Notes under the pieces: model-generated
The model's database searches: none
What the model was told of the DNA's origin: nothing
Seen by the model: only the letters and a program-made list of their open reading frames with translations
Translations under genes and position numbers: made by a program
Part shown: positions 44,924 through 55,944 of the stretch, in pieces
Position numbering within the stretch: position 1 is the stretch's first letter
Layout of the letters: each line of letters opens with the position of its first letter
NCBI RefSeq assembly: GCF_019393635.1
Contig: NC_057861.1
Span: forward strand, 661,257,724-661,321,723
Direction: 5' to 3'
Length of the DNA stretch: 64,000 nt
DNA from: Dromiciops gliroides
Taxonomy: Eukaryota; Chordata; Mammalia; Microbiotheria; Microbiotheriidae

Positions 44924-45172
44924 TTTTATTAGCAAACATTTATTTTATTTTCCATTTACATGTAAGGGTAGTTTTCAACATTCATTTTCACAAGATTTAG
45001 AGTTCTAAATTTTTCTCCCTCCCTCCCTTTCTTCCCCCCTAGCTGCCCTTTCCTGTTACTTTCATGTAAGATTTCGCTTCTGCCCTTCCCCCTTCACCCC
45101 TCAATTTAACCCTAAAGATGTTATCATCTAGCTAAGTGACACGGTGGACAAATCATCACCCCTGGACCCAGG
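44924..45172 (-). mobile_element. Severely 5'-truncated L1 with target duplication
   Basis: 'catttattttattttccatt', 'tacatgtaagggtagttttc' and 'agttctaaatttttctccct' are the L1 3' terminus read on the minus strand. aaaagaactattttt flanks it (about 44909-44923 and 45173-45187). Confidence 0.9.
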
Positions 45173-45187
45173 GAAAAGAACTATTTT

Positions 45188-45559
45188 TGGGAAAAATCCC
45201 ATTTCAGCAGGAGAATTCATTTGGCAGTTGGGCCATATCTGGGCATAAGGTTGGTGAGCATATGTAGAAACTATACAGTTTTGAGCCTACTTCTCTAGAT
45301 AGCATGGTGGTAAAGGGGAGTGTATGCCCTGGAGGTATTAAGGGAACCACTTTGCATTTGCTTTGCTATTACTTTGAAGTAAAAATCCTTTTGTGAAAGT
45401 TACAAAACATTAAGTGAATAAATCAAATTGGACTGTTAGTCATAGTTCTGGATCTAGGAGGAGTACAGTTAGTGGAGACTTGAGCTAATTTAAAGTAGAG
45501 AAAAGAAACTCACAAACCCATTGGAACACCCTGGAGTGCTGAGGGGAAGTATATTTCCA
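45188..45559. other. Unrecognised stretch
   Basis: No gene or nameable repeat. Confidence 0.45.
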
Positions 45560-45965
45560 CCTGACTCCTGGGGTGGAGAGCCAGGGATTAATAACTACAG
45601 AAAGAGAAGCTTAAGGAACACAGGTTACTTAGCCAAGGAGAAGAGAGGATTTGTTGCCAGGGTTCGAAATAGTAGCAGTTTTCAAGTTTTTGAAAACTAT
45701 GATGTGTAAGAGAAACCAGATTGTAGTTTGGCTATTAACAGAACTGTGAACAATGGATAGAAGGGAGAAAGATTTTGGCTTGACAGAACAAAAACTTCCT
45801 AACAATTAGATATATTTAAAAATGGAATATCCTGACTTAGGGGATAAACTAGTAAGTTCCCCATCAGTGGGGAGATTCAGATAGAAACTGATAATGTATT
45901 GAGAATGTTTTAGACAGAACTACTGATTTGGGGAAGGATGGGACAAGATGATCTCTTATATTCCT
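45560..45965 (+). mobile_element. CR1/L3-type LINE 3' end
   Basis: 'aaaaacttcctaacaattag', 'atatatttaaaaatggaata', 'aagttccccatcagtgggga' and 'tgggacaagatgatctctta' follow the CR1/L3 terminal consensus closely. Confidence 0.8.
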
Positions 45966-45981
45966 CCCAGGTCGACATTCT

Positions 45982-46125
45982 TTTTTTTTTTTTACGGCAA
46001 TGAGGGTTAAGTGACTTGCCCAGGGTCACACAGCTAGTAAGTGTCAAGTGTCTGAGGCCGGATTTGAACTCAGGTCCTCCTGAATCCAGGGCCGGTGCTT
46101 TATCCACTGTGCCACTTAGCTGCAC
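45982..46125 (-). mobile_element. tRNA-derived SINE (family A) with perfect duplication
   Basis: Full minus-strand body with a T12 tail. The perfect 16-bp duplication cccaggtcgacattct lies at 45966-45981 and 46126-46141. It sits in the end of the CR1/L3 relic. Confidence 0.96.
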
Positions 46126-46141
46126 CCCAGGTCGACATTCT

Positions 46142-46590
46142 AAGAATCTTCTTTCATTCAAAATAATTATTCATCTATAAAAGAGTCCATGTGATTATAA
46201 AAATATTTGAAATGTGAATTTATGTAAAATTTAATGCAAAATGGGGTTCTCTACATACTAATGAAAAAAGTATATATATACATACAATATAAATATAGAT
46301 ATAGTATGCTATACATAAATGTAGAAATAAACTAATATAAACATATAGATAGAAATAATATTTAACAAATAAATATAAATAATATATATTACACATGAAG
46401 TATATAACAAATATACATGCATAATTTATTTATATACATGCTTATGCATATTTGTATATGCATATATACATATATACACATACATATGCATTTATTTATA
46501 AAGATATACATGCAGGTATACTTGTACATATAAAGATATAATATATTTGCTTATCTCTAAAATATATGTGGTTATCTATAGATATATCTA
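46142..46590. repeat. AT-rich low-complexity region
   Basis: Imperfect tata/cata/taaa repeats from about 46260. No gene. Confidence 0.7.
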
Positions 46591-46798
46591 TGGCTCAGTT
46601 GTTTTCAGTTGTGTCTGACCTATTGTGACCGAATTTAGTTTTCTTGGCAAATATCCTAGAGTGATTTGTCATTTCCTTCTCCAGCTCATTTTAGAGATGA
46701 AGAAACTGAGACAACCAGGGTTAAATAATTTGCTCAGGGTCACACAGCTAATGTCTGAGGCTGGTTTTGAATTTATTCACAGTATCACCTAGCTGTCA
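46591..46798 (-). mobile_element. Long tRNA-derived SINE (family C)
   Basis: 'tcttggcaaatatcctagag', 'cctccagctcat'-type tail and 'gctcagggtcacacagctaa' in reverse order. The head is truncated at 46795. Confidence 0.8.
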
Positions 46799-46845
46799 AT
46801 ATCTATGCATATGCCTATGCCTATGCCTATGCCTATCTGCCTCAC
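46799..46845. repeat. Hexanucleotide microsatellite (ATGCCT)n
   Basis: Four to five near-perfect units of atgcct. Confidence 0.9.
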
Positions 46846-46859
46846 CAGTCCGTAAACTC

Positions 46860-47731
46860 CTGGCTGGCTGGAACTTCCAATCTGTAATGGGGTTTTTAAA
46901 AGATCCCTCAGGTTCATTAAGCCCAATGTGGGGTCCCAATCTGTAAGGGCCTGCCCCCTCCCCAACTGCTTCTCCTAGACTAACAAGAAATGAGATTAAA
47001 AAGCCTCCTTTCACTAAAAGCAAAACACAGGGTTTATTGATATGGAACAAATTTAGAAATAAGGACAAAGAAAAGCAAGATATACGACCTGTGAACTTCA
47101 GCCACCTAACTCTCTCTCCCTTCTTCTTGTCTCCTCCTCCCCTCTGTGGCTCTCTCCCCTTGGTTGCTCACTCCCCGCCCCCTTCTCTGTTGTAGCTGCC
47201 ACCTGTGCTTCCTTTCATCTACTTTCCACTGTCTACAATTTTCATCTCCATCCATCTCCTTCTCCAGTCACTCCCCTTAAAAAATCCTTCTCAGAAACCT
47301 CAGACCAACTGCCCACACATACCAAGCTAATTCATTGGTACCTCTCCCGGCTGTGCCCAAGGCTGGCTGGGGCAGGGGGCTTCTGTGCATTCCCCAGTGG
47401 GCGGAGGAACCCGGGGTGTGACATGCCTGAGGCTTGTGTGTCTGAGGGGGCGGGAGCCATGCAGGGCATGCCTGAGGCTTTCTCCTCTCCAGAGTAATGG
47501 TCCCTGAGCCTGGCAGTGCAATGTGGTCGGGGTGCACTGAGGACAGTCTGCCCCAGTTTTAGGGAGAGCTGTAGCACCAGGGGAGGGATGGCCTGTCCCC
47601 TGGGAACCTGGGCCTGACCTAGGGCCGTGACTGAGCCAGCATGGGCAGCTTAAGGGGCCTGGCAGGGGAGAGCGCAGCAGTGGTCATCTTAATTTTAGCC
47701 AAAGGTGGGGTCCCCCAAATCAATTCTTACA
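46860..47731 (-). mobile_element. 790-bp LTR of a second ERV family, with a stub of internal region
   Basis: The LTR is 46942-47731 (TG...CA on both strands). In sense it begins TGTAAGAATTGATTTGGGG. It has a GC-rich U3 (47280-47700), a CT-rich 47100-47260 stretch and AATAAACCC near 47040, and ends CCCTTACA. After 2 nt the stub 46940-46860 starts TTGGGACCCCACATTGGGC, placed like a primer-binding site and partly resembling the tRNA-Lys type. The internal region is otherwise absent. The LTR is unrelated in sequence to the CTCF-motif LTR family. Confidence 0.65.
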
Positions 47732-47771
47732 ATGTCTATGTCTTTCTTTAGATGTATAGGTATAAAGATAT

Positions 47772-48136
47772 TGTAACGATTGGAATGATGCCACCTGCTG
47801 GAGACTTACTGTAGGAAAGCTCCGCCATGAGGAGAAGGTGTCTGAGAGAAGGCCATGTGGCTTTTCTTTGGTTTCAGGAAGTGATATTTGCTTGTGGGAG
47901 GAAGAGGGGCCAAGGCTGGTTCTCTCTCTCTTTTTTGTCAGGACTCTGGTGGAGAGTGGAGCTAAAAATGCACTCTCCCTTTGATAGATAGATGAATCTA
48001 GGTCTTTCTCTTTTCACCAAATTATTTTTCTCCTTAATAAATGCTTAAAAGTCTAAACTCTTGCTAAAGCTTATAATTTATTGGGGATCACTCATTAGAT
48101 ATTTTAGACAGTATAGCTAGAATTTTAGCCCTTACA
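47772..48136 (+). mobile_element. Solo LTR, recurrent family, with 4-bp duplication ATAT
   Basis: It runs from tgtaacgattggaatgatgc to ttagcccttaca. ATAT is at 47768-47771 and 48137-48140. The CTCF-like motif tgccacctgctgg is at 47789-47801. Confidence 0.93.
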
Positions 48137-48139
48137 ATA

Positions 48140-48512
48140 TCTATCAGTAGATACATACCTATCTATTCTTATATATCTATATATAGATACCTATATATTA
48201 TATATGTAGAAAGTCTTTATATAGCTATATTAGTTATATAGATACCTAGATATCTATATCTATCTAATTTGCCTATGCTCATATATTTATCACCGGACAC
48301 ATACATATCTATATCTTTCTCTATATATACACATATGTAATCATCTATAATATCTATAGATCTATAGATATAGATCTCTCTATATATAAATATCATAGCT
48401 ATGTCTGTCTCCTTGTCTGTGCGTGTGTATGTATGTGTGTGTGTGTCTCTATGGCTCTGTCGCTGTCTCTTTTCTGTCTCTATCTCTGTCTCTGTCTCTG
48501 TCTCTGTCTCTG

Positions 48513-48562
<50 letters not shown>
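48140..48562. repeat. Complex microsatellite block
   Basis: 48140-48400 is TATA/CTAT-type. 48418-48520 is (TG)n then (TCTCTG)n. 48521-48562 is (CA)n. Long open frames on both strands here are translated repeats. Confidence 0.95.
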
Positions 48563-48563
<1 letters not shown>

Positions 48564-48564
48564 A

Positions 48565-48780
48565 ATCTTTACTTTCCTTCAAGGCTCAATTCAATTACCA
48601 CTTCTGTAAAGACTTCCCTGAACCCTCCAGAAGTTAGTGCTTTCCTTTTCCATATTAACTTGATTACATTTATCAATATTTTCCTAGTACAACATAAACT
48701 CCTTGAAGCCAGGTACTATATAGTTTTTGCTAATGATTGGGACAGTGTCTTATAGACAATAGGTGCTTAAAAATGTGTGT
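48565..48780 (+). repeat. L2-type LINE 3' end
   Basis: 'ccttcaaggctcaattcaat', 'taaagacttccctgaaccct', 'cataaactccttgaagccag' and 'aataggtgcttaaaaatgtg' follow the L2-type terminus. Confidence 0.7.
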
Positions 48781-48840
48781 GCATTTTAAAAATTTAACTT
48801 AGTATAGTATGAGGGAAACAGATCAAATGTAATCAAACAG

Positions 48841-48975
48841 GGAGCAGGTAGGTGGAACAGTGGATAAAGCACTGGCCCTGGATTCAGGAGGATCTGAGTT
48901 CAAATTCAGCCTCAGACACTTGACACTTACTAGCTGTGTGATACTGAGCAAGTCACTTAACCCTCATTGGCCCGT
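48841..48975 (+). mobile_element. tRNA-derived SINE (family A) with expanded (AT)n tail
   Basis: Full SINE body ('gagttcaaattcagcctcag', 'ctgagcaagtcacttaaccc'), A13, then an (AT)n tract of about 75 bp to 49052. The tract probably grew from the A tail. Confidence 0.95.
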
Positions 48976-48982
48976 GCAAAAA

Positions 48983-49053
<71 letters not shown>
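48976..49053. repeat. (AT)n microsatellite
   Basis: A run of A then about 38 AT units, nearly uninterrupted. Confidence 0.98.
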
Positions 49054-49059
<6 letters not shown>

Positions 49060-50432
49060 CAAACAATTTTGCATTGAAGGTTGTTAGAGATGGGGATAGG
49101 TTATGAAAGAAAAGTTTAAATAATCATTAAAAATAATTACTTTCTCATGATCATGACTATAATTTGATCTTTTCTCAATGGAATATGGAATCTAATATCT
49201 ATTGACTTTCCTTATAATAAAAATAAAAAAAAATGTGAATATATACATTAACATAAACCATGCAAGTAGAGATATATTAGGTTTAGATACAAAAAGAATA
49301 AGTTGCTTTCCCCAAAATATTTATGAAGATACTTTTTCCTATGGTTTTTATGGGCTATTTTAATCTTCACATTTCATTCTTGTCACATTCCTTTACCTGG
49401 CATTCTTTTGTAATTTCATACCTTATATGTTTGATGATATTGATATTTCCTATGATTTAAAAAGTCTACTACAATAGAGTTAGTGAATCTAATTTTTCAT
49501 CTAATATTCGTTTCCTTTTTCTCCAGAGAAGCTATTTTTTTTGTGAGACAGGAAATAAATTATTAGAATTATTGTTGTCTGCTATTTGGGTTGACTGATA
49601 CAAATAATTTTTATAGTAAACCTATTTCTGGAGTTAATGAGTTTTCACCAGTTTTAATACTTCCTTTTAAATTGTGCTGACATTCTTTTGGCAAAGGAAC
49701 CTGGGGAATTTCTTTTGATATCTTTATTCTATGAAAACCATATAAAGTATGTGTTTCTAGCTTGCAAGATGAAAGAGGCCATTCAGAATCTATGCAATGG
49801 ATTTTTATGGTTATCAGCTCCACCGATATTGCTGTGGTGGTTCTTAACTCTCCCTACATAAAATCTATAGATATCCACCTGGATAGTGTTTGCCAAGCCA
49901 TTCAAGTTTTATCTAAAACTGGTGAATTTTCAGGTGCAAAGAAATTCAAACATATAGAATTAACATTAATGAGTTTTCTCATTCTCGATTTATCTGATTT
50001 TGAAAACTAGGAAAAAAAGTATAATGTTCAATATATATTTAGATGCTGTTGAGGTAAAGACCAAATGAGCTTTTTAACAATAGAAATTTTAGATGTTTCT
50101 GAACATGAAAAATAATGCAATAAATTGTTGATCAAGACTACCAAATCAAGTCCACAAGCATTGTTAAACGTCTATTTTATTTCAGGACTGTGTAAAGCAA
50201 TGGGATTACAAAGTAAGGCAAAAAGAACATTCTTGTTCTCAAGGAGCTTGCATTCCAATGGAAGAGACAATAGTAAATGAGTAGTTTATTTGCTGTCTAT
50301 GAAATCTAGTTGCTGTACTCATTTTTACAATGATATGAAAACTCTTGCCTCACTTACAAAAGAAGCATTTTCTTAATGTCCTCTGTGGAAATAATGCTCA
50401 CTTAAAATGACTGACATCTGGGGTAGACAAGT
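49054..50432. other. Mostly unrecognised
   Basis: 50170-50280 contains an old-repeat phrase ('tctcaaggagcttgcattcc'). The overlapping frames at 49611-50010 are short and unrecognised. Confidence 0.4.
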
Positions 50433-50446
50433 CTCAGGGTCTCATT

Positions 50447-50545
50447 CTTTTTTTTTTCCTTTTTCTTTTTTTTTTTTTTTTGGAGAAGTATCAATGGTCT
50501 TTATTTACATTCTCAAGAGAATAGGCTGTTTCCTAGTGGAATGGC
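50447..50545 (-). pseudogene. Retroposed 3' end of an unidentified mRNA
   Basis: In sense, about 80 nt containing AATAAAG lead into a poly(A) tract (T-run 50450-50480 on the plus strand) about 20 nt after the signal. ctcagggtctcatt/ctcaggatctcatt flank it (50433-50446 and 50546-50559, 13 of 14). This is the pattern of a severely 5'-truncated processed pseudogene. The source gene is not recognised. Confidence 0.7.
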
Positions 50546-50730
50546 CTCAGGATCTCATTTTTCATCTTTTCATGGGCACATCTGTTTTCTGTTTTCTTCC
50601 TTACATAGAATTCAGAGGATGTTCTTGAGCAGGCAGTTCCTCTTTCAGAATGAAAAAATAAGGTTGCTATGAGCAAAAGAGGAAAGGGAAATTCAGATTT
50701 GAAATACAACTCAGTAGCCTTCTAGGCTAG

Positions 50731-50990
50731 TGGGACATCTAGGTGGTTCAGTGGATCGAGTACCAGCCCTAGAAAAAGGAACACTCATCTCCCTGAGTTT
50801 AAATCTGGCATCAGCTCTTACTGTATGACCCTGGGCAAGTAACTTAACCCTGTTTGTCTCAGTTTTCTCATCTGTAAAATGGGTTGAAGAAGGAAATAAT
50901 AAACTACTCTAGTATCTTTGCCAAGATACCCCCAAAGGAGTCACAAAGTGTCAGGCATGATTGAAAAATAACTGAACGATAAAGAGCCTT
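50731..50990 (+). mobile_element. Long tRNA-derived SINE (family C)
   Basis: 'atctaggtggttcagtggat', 'tgaccctgggcaagtaactt', 'cagttttctcatctgtaaaa' and 'gccaagatacccccaaagga' keep the family order. Confidence 0.9.
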
Positions 50991-51130
50991 CTAATCCAAC
51001 ACATACCTGAGCAAAAATCTCCTCTACAACTAACTCAAAAAAAATGGTCCTCATCCAAACTTTGAAGACCTCCAGTAAAGGAGAACCCACTACCTCTTTG
51101 GAAAACCCATTCCACTTTTGAACAGTTCTA
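50991..51130 (-). repeat. CR1/L3-type LINE 3' end relic
   Basis: 'tttgaagacctccagtaaag', 'gagaacccactacctctttg' and 'cccattccacttttgaacag' are the reverse of the terminal block seen at 45790-45890. Confidence 0.75.
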
Positions 51131-51340
51131 ACGGATTACCGCTTTGATAGCTGTTAACTGTGTGACCTCTGACAATTCCTTTAACCTCTTTTGGGGTCAG
51201 ATTCCTAATCTGTAAATCGAGTCTAACAATATGAACACTCATTACTTAACCAAATTGTGAGGAAAATGCTTTGCAAACCTTAGAGTGCTTTAATATGAGT
51301 TCTCATTATTTCTCCCCCTTTTGTTTTCATGGCATTTGGA
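51131..51340 (+). repeat. MIR relic
   Basis: 'ctgtgtgacctctgacaatt' and 'gtgaggaaaatgctttgcaa', with 'ccttagagtgcttt', follow MIR. Confidence 0.65.
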
Positions 51341-51890
51341 TTATGTTTCAAATGACCCTGAACTTCACTCCTATACATCCAACTGCCTGCTTGACACTTC
51401 TACGTGAATTGCCTGTGGGTACTTCATGCTCAACATGTCTTAAATTGAACTCCCTGCCCCCCCAACACATTCATTCTCATAGCTTCCATGTTTCTTATGA
51501 GAAAACTACTATTCCTTTCAGTCAATCAAGCTCATAACCACTTTAATAGCACCAAAGATCTAGGACGAAATGTGTGAAGGATGAACTGGAAATAACTCCT
51601 CAGGTTCTTCCTGTTTCCAAACTGTCTTATTCCAAGCTGTATTATTCAAAGTTGGTATTTGATGAAAATTAATAGCAGACCAGCCAATTTCAACCATTGG
51701 AATGTAACTGAGGTTACCCTCCCTATCTCTAATATAGACAAAAAATTCTTGGAGATCTCATGAAAATTTCTCAGTTTATTGTGGAAAATAATGTCTAGAG
51801 AAAGGAAATAATTATCTCAATATCTAACCTTGGATTCTACCCCTGGGTTCTCTGATCCTGGTAAGTGAGTTTTTTACTTTACCTTTCTGG
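51341..51890. other. Unrecognised stretch
   Basis: No gene. The 88-codon frame at 51271-51537 begins inside the MIR relic and is not supported. Confidence 0.45.
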
Positions 51891-53170
51891 GGCCATGGTC
51901 TCTATAACACTCATCAACTGTCTCCTCACCATACCTCCATGTGGATTCCATTCCCCTATTTTATAGCACTCCTTTGTGTGTTGTCTCCCTCTATTAGAAT
52001 GTAAAGTCTCAGGGAAGGAAATGGCATACTTAGATATATTTGTATTTACTGTGGTTAGGGCCCTTGCTATGTAATAATAACTTATTAAATGTTATAATAT
52101 CTATTTTATCTATCTTTACCCTTCTTCTTTACTTCAACATTGAACTACTTGCCAAATCCTGCCAATTCTACTACCACATTATTTAATTTATCTCTCTGCT
52201 CTGCTCCACTGAAACTAACACTATTCTGGAACTCATTACCTTTCTCCTGGATGATTATAACAGTCTTCTAACTGTTTTTTCTTCAAGTCTTCCAATCTAA
52301 CCCATCTCCAGTCCATCCTTCATACAACTAGCAATCTAATCTTTCCAATGCTCAGGTCTGAGCAGGTCACGTCTCTGGGGTAGAAAAAAAACAACACCAC
52401 CACCTTTAATCTCTCACTAATACCATTTACGCTCCTCCCCACTATGATTCCAGTCTACATATCTAGGTGGTTTCACATTTTTCACTTTTCTACTCCCCCC
52501 TCCACCCCCCCAGACATAGTCTAAATTCTATCCAATTCCATTCTGTTTTAGAACGATGCTGCTCTATTTGTTAAGCTCATTCTGCACTCTGGGACAATTA
52601 GGTGGTATAGTGTGGGTAGAGCACTTGGCTTGGAATTAGGAAGACTCATTTTCATGAGTTCAAATCTGACCTTAGACACTTACTTTAACTGTGTGACTCT
52701 GGGCAAGACACTTAACCCTGTTTGCCTTAGTTTCCTAATCTGTAAAATGAGCTGGAGAAGAAAATGGCAAATCACTCCAATATCTTTGCCAAGAAAATCT
52801 CAAATGGGGTCTTCAAGATTGAGACACAACTGAAATTACTCAACAACAACAAAAATCCTGTCTTTTTTACCTCTTGACTATCTTCACAGTCTGGAATGTG
52901 CTCTCTTCTCAGTTCCATCTGTTGAAATCTTTCTCATTCTTTTTCATACTTCATGGAGCCCCCTCCTTTATGAAGCCTTCACCTATCCCCTCTAGCTGAC
53001 CATGTTCCATCCCTCCCCAGATTTTGAGTCCACTGTGTCTGCATCTCTCTCTTGCTCCCATCATATTCTAACTTAGATCATACTGTTTCTTCTACCTGAT
53101 ATAACCACCTATTAAATTACAAGCTCTTCAGTCATTGAGTTAATATCATTTTTTATCTCTGTATCCCTAG
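51891..53170 (+). mobile_element. Ancient LINE-like repeats (L2-type ends), with a SINE inside
   Basis: 51950-52100 is an L2-type end. 52200-52580 ('cctggatgattataacagtc', 'ccatctccagtccatccttc', 'tgagcaggtcacgtctctgg') and 52860-53165 ('agtctggaatgtgctctctt', 'ccctcctttatgaagccttc', 'tacaagctcttcagtcattg') look like two parts of one old mammalian repeat. The SINE at 52590-52855 splits it. Confidence 0.6.
52590..52855 (+). mobile_element. Long tRNA-derived SINE (family C)
   Basis: 'gtgactctgggcaagacact', 'ttagtttcctaatctgtaaa', 'tgagctggagaagaaaatgg' and 'ccaagaaaatctcaaatggg', ending in 'caacaacaacaaaa'. Confidence 0.9.
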
Positions 53171-55055
53171 TTCACACACACATGATGTAATATTGTACAA
53201 TATATTACAAGGGATATTTTGTACATTATGTTATAATATTATACAAAAATATTGGACAATGTACTGTAATGGATATTTAGTTCTCTGAAGGCCTATAGAT
53301 ATGGCCACTAAACCCTTACCTATAGGCCTTGCTCCCCAATCCTTGTAATGGGTTCCATTTCGTATTTCCCTGAGTCCAAGTTGCTATCTTGATATTCTGC
53401 TCTGAGCCTTGAGAGTAAAAAAGTTTCTTGTTCCCCATTTTCCTTCCAGGGATTAAAGCCGTAGCACAGATCTCTGCTTTGGATCAACTATTAGTGGTGA
53501 GACTTCTTTGATAATTTTTTAGGGCAAATATTCCTGCTAGGATGGCTACCTACTGCTGGAATTCCCTGATACCAACTTCTTGTCTGACTCTCTAATTTCT
53601 CTCACATTCTCCTGTCATTCCTCTCACCTTTTGGGAATTGTTCATAATAAAACTTATGGAAATATCTCAATCAATCAACAAGCAAATAACATCAATTTTA
53701 TTGCAATGGTGAGTTTTTATGGATTCTTAGTCATAATTCTCCTCAGTCTATTCCTTCCCATTTCTAGCTATATATAGATACTGATAGTCATTTCTATACA
53801 TCAATAACCATGTATAGATTTAACACAGAGATGCAATGTAGGATATCTGATATAATTCTAGTTAGCATCTCCTGAGAACTAAGTACATTCAAGGGCTCTG
53901 TAAATTAAGGGTTCAGAAAACATAAAAGGTACCAACAAGAAACGTAGTGGCCATTTCAAGCAAGTAAATCAAGTCAATTTTAAGGGGAAAGAAATTGTCA
54001 GAAATTATGATAAACTGCATAAAGATTGAAAAGATTGAGAAAGCTAGACTTAATTTCCCTGATGCTCAACTTCTCTTTGTCTCTGTCTCTCTCCTCATTT
54101 CTTCAGCTGTCAACATCAGATTAACAGTTCATTCATCAGATTAACAGTTCATCCTGTTCTTTTCCATGGTGTGATCAGGCCTAGGATTTAAATCTCTGGC
54201 TAATTAGCCACATGTGCTTTCAATTTCCATTCCTGTAACCTGCAAATATTTAAATTAGTATTTAATGTTTATTTGGAGCTCCTGGTGTTAGTTCTGGAGC
54301 TTTGCAACTCAATTAGGATCACTCTTCATTATCTTCAGATTGTTAGACTGAGAAGAAACCATTAAGTATCTTCTAGAAGGGAACATTTTAGGTCAAATAT
54401 TCAGTGAATGAAAGTAGACCTAATGGCCTCTCATTGCTATAAAACCTGGTTTGATCATTAAAGTTTACAAGTCAATGATTTTACTTTCTTCCACCTTCCC
54501 TCTCTATTGTTATCTACAACAAGTTAAATTACTTTGCCTTCTATAATCTGTATCCACCCGACCTCTCCAAATGTTTTTGCCTCCATTTGCAAATATGTCC
54601 TTCCAAATTATTTAGGTGAGAAATTTCTCCTAGGCACCTAGAAATACTATCTACCCCCACCTCGCCGCCCCGCTTTGACTTTGAGTATATTATTTCCACT
54701 GGGTAAAATTTTCTTCTTTCCCTACTTCACATGAGATAATGGTTATATCAGCCATACTTTAGTACTTGGGGCCTCTATTCTATCTCCTCCTTGGCCAATT
54801 CTTTCTCTGATTATTCCTATTCATACTGAACTCTGAACACTGATTGGCACATGGTGACCATTTCACAGTTAATCATTAATTGGTCTATAATTAATCTTTG
54901 TCTAATGCTTTCATGTTACTAGCTATATTATAAGGTCATTGTCATTAGGGATAATATCTTACACTTAATTAGCATCCCTCCTACACAGTTCAACACAAGG
55001 TTGGCAATGTGGGAACCACTTCATAAATGTTTAATGACAGTGGTTTTCTTCTTTT
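53171..55055. other. Mostly unrecognised; possible LTR relic at the left
   Basis: 53250-53700 has LTR-like composition ('gagagtaaaaaagtttcttg', and 'ttcataataaaacttatgg' as a poly(A)-like end), but termini are not defined. 54940-55035 has an L2-like end. No gene. Confidence 0.35.
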
Positions 55056-55061
55056 CCTTCT

Positions 55062-55312
55062 TTAGTATTGTTCATTCATTTCAGTCATATCCAACCCTTA
55101 GTGACCCTATTTAAGTTTTTCTTGGCAAGGATACTAGAGTGGTTTGCCATTTCCTTCTGCAGCTCATTTTACATATGAGGAAAGTGAGGCAAATAGACTT
55201 AAGTGACTTGCCCAGGGTCACACACCTAGTAAGTGTCTGAGGCTGAATTTGAACTCAGGTCTTCTTGACTCCAGGCCCAGCACTCTATCCACTGTGCTAT
55301 TTAGCTGCCCTT
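55062..55312 (-). mobile_element. Long tRNA-derived SINE (family C)
   Basis: 'tgttcattcatttcagtcat', 'ttcttggcaaggatactaga', 'tgccatttccttctgcagct', 'gcccagggtcacacacctag' and 'atccactgtgctatttagct' are the family in reverse. The copy is well preserved. Confidence 0.92.
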
Positions 55313-55390
55313 TTTCGTATATATACTAATCAGGGATCAGCATGCATGTGCTATGACTGCTCTATAAGATGTTATAAATGCATGCTTAAC

Positions 55391-55668
55391 TTATTCATGG
55401 TGTCACAAACCAGTAATCTCAGCTACTGCGAGGCTAGAGCTGGCAGATTGCTTTAACTGGGAAGTTCTGAAGTGCAGTAGATATCTGCATTAAGTTCAGG
55501 ATTAATATGGTGAGTCTCAGGTTCAGGCAGCCAAAGGGTTGCCTAAAGAGGGTCCAACCAACTCAAGTCAGAAATACAGGAGGACAAAGGTCCTATGCTG
55601 ATCAGAGTGGGCTTGAGTTGTGAATAGCCCAGGTAATTCCAGCCTAGGCTATTTAAGAAGATATATTT
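55391..55668 (+). pseudogene. RN7SL: 7SL (signal recognition particle) RNA pseudogene, near full length
   Basis: 7SL is the RNA scaffold of the signal recognition particle. Both domains are visible in order. The 5' Alu part has 'gtaatctcagctactgcgag'. The 'atctgcattaagttcaggat' and 'taatatggtgagtctcaggt' part follows. Next come the S-domain arms 'gggttgcctaaagagggt', 'caagtcagaaatacaggagg' and 'cctatgctgatcagagtggg'. The closing Alu part is 'tgtgaatagcccaggtaatt' then 'ccagcctaggct'. An A-rich tail follows at 55669-55711. Many substitutions and the tail mark it as a retropseudogene rather than an active gene. Confidence 0.9.
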
Positions 55669-55898
55669 TAAAAAATGAAAAACAAAACCAAAAAAACCAA
55701 AACAAACAAACCTTATTTTTAAAGAATTAGATGTTCACTGGCATTCAGAGACTAATGTGGTTGTATTTTTTTGCCAGTGTTTATATATCTCACTACAAAT
55801 TGATTTGACTGATCAATGAAAATGTGCCAGTTGTAATAGATATTTACATAATAGCCTCTTGATCCCATCCACAAATAAGGTTCCTTGTTATTCTCAGG

Positions 55899-55940
55899 TC
55901 ACACACAGACACACAGACACACACACACACACACACACTT
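55899..55940. repeat. (CA)n microsatellite
   Basis: cacacagacacac repeats just left of the L1 fragment. Confidence 0.9.
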
Positions 55941-55944
55941 TCCC

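Noticed and set aside
47277-47577. Three overlapping minus-strand frames of 64-86 codons, proline-rich
   Set aside because: They lie within the GC-rich U3 of an LTR, and the long frames reflect base composition.
48217-48755. Frames up to 121 codons across the microsatellite block
   Set aside because: Translated TG, TCTG and CA repeats, not coding.
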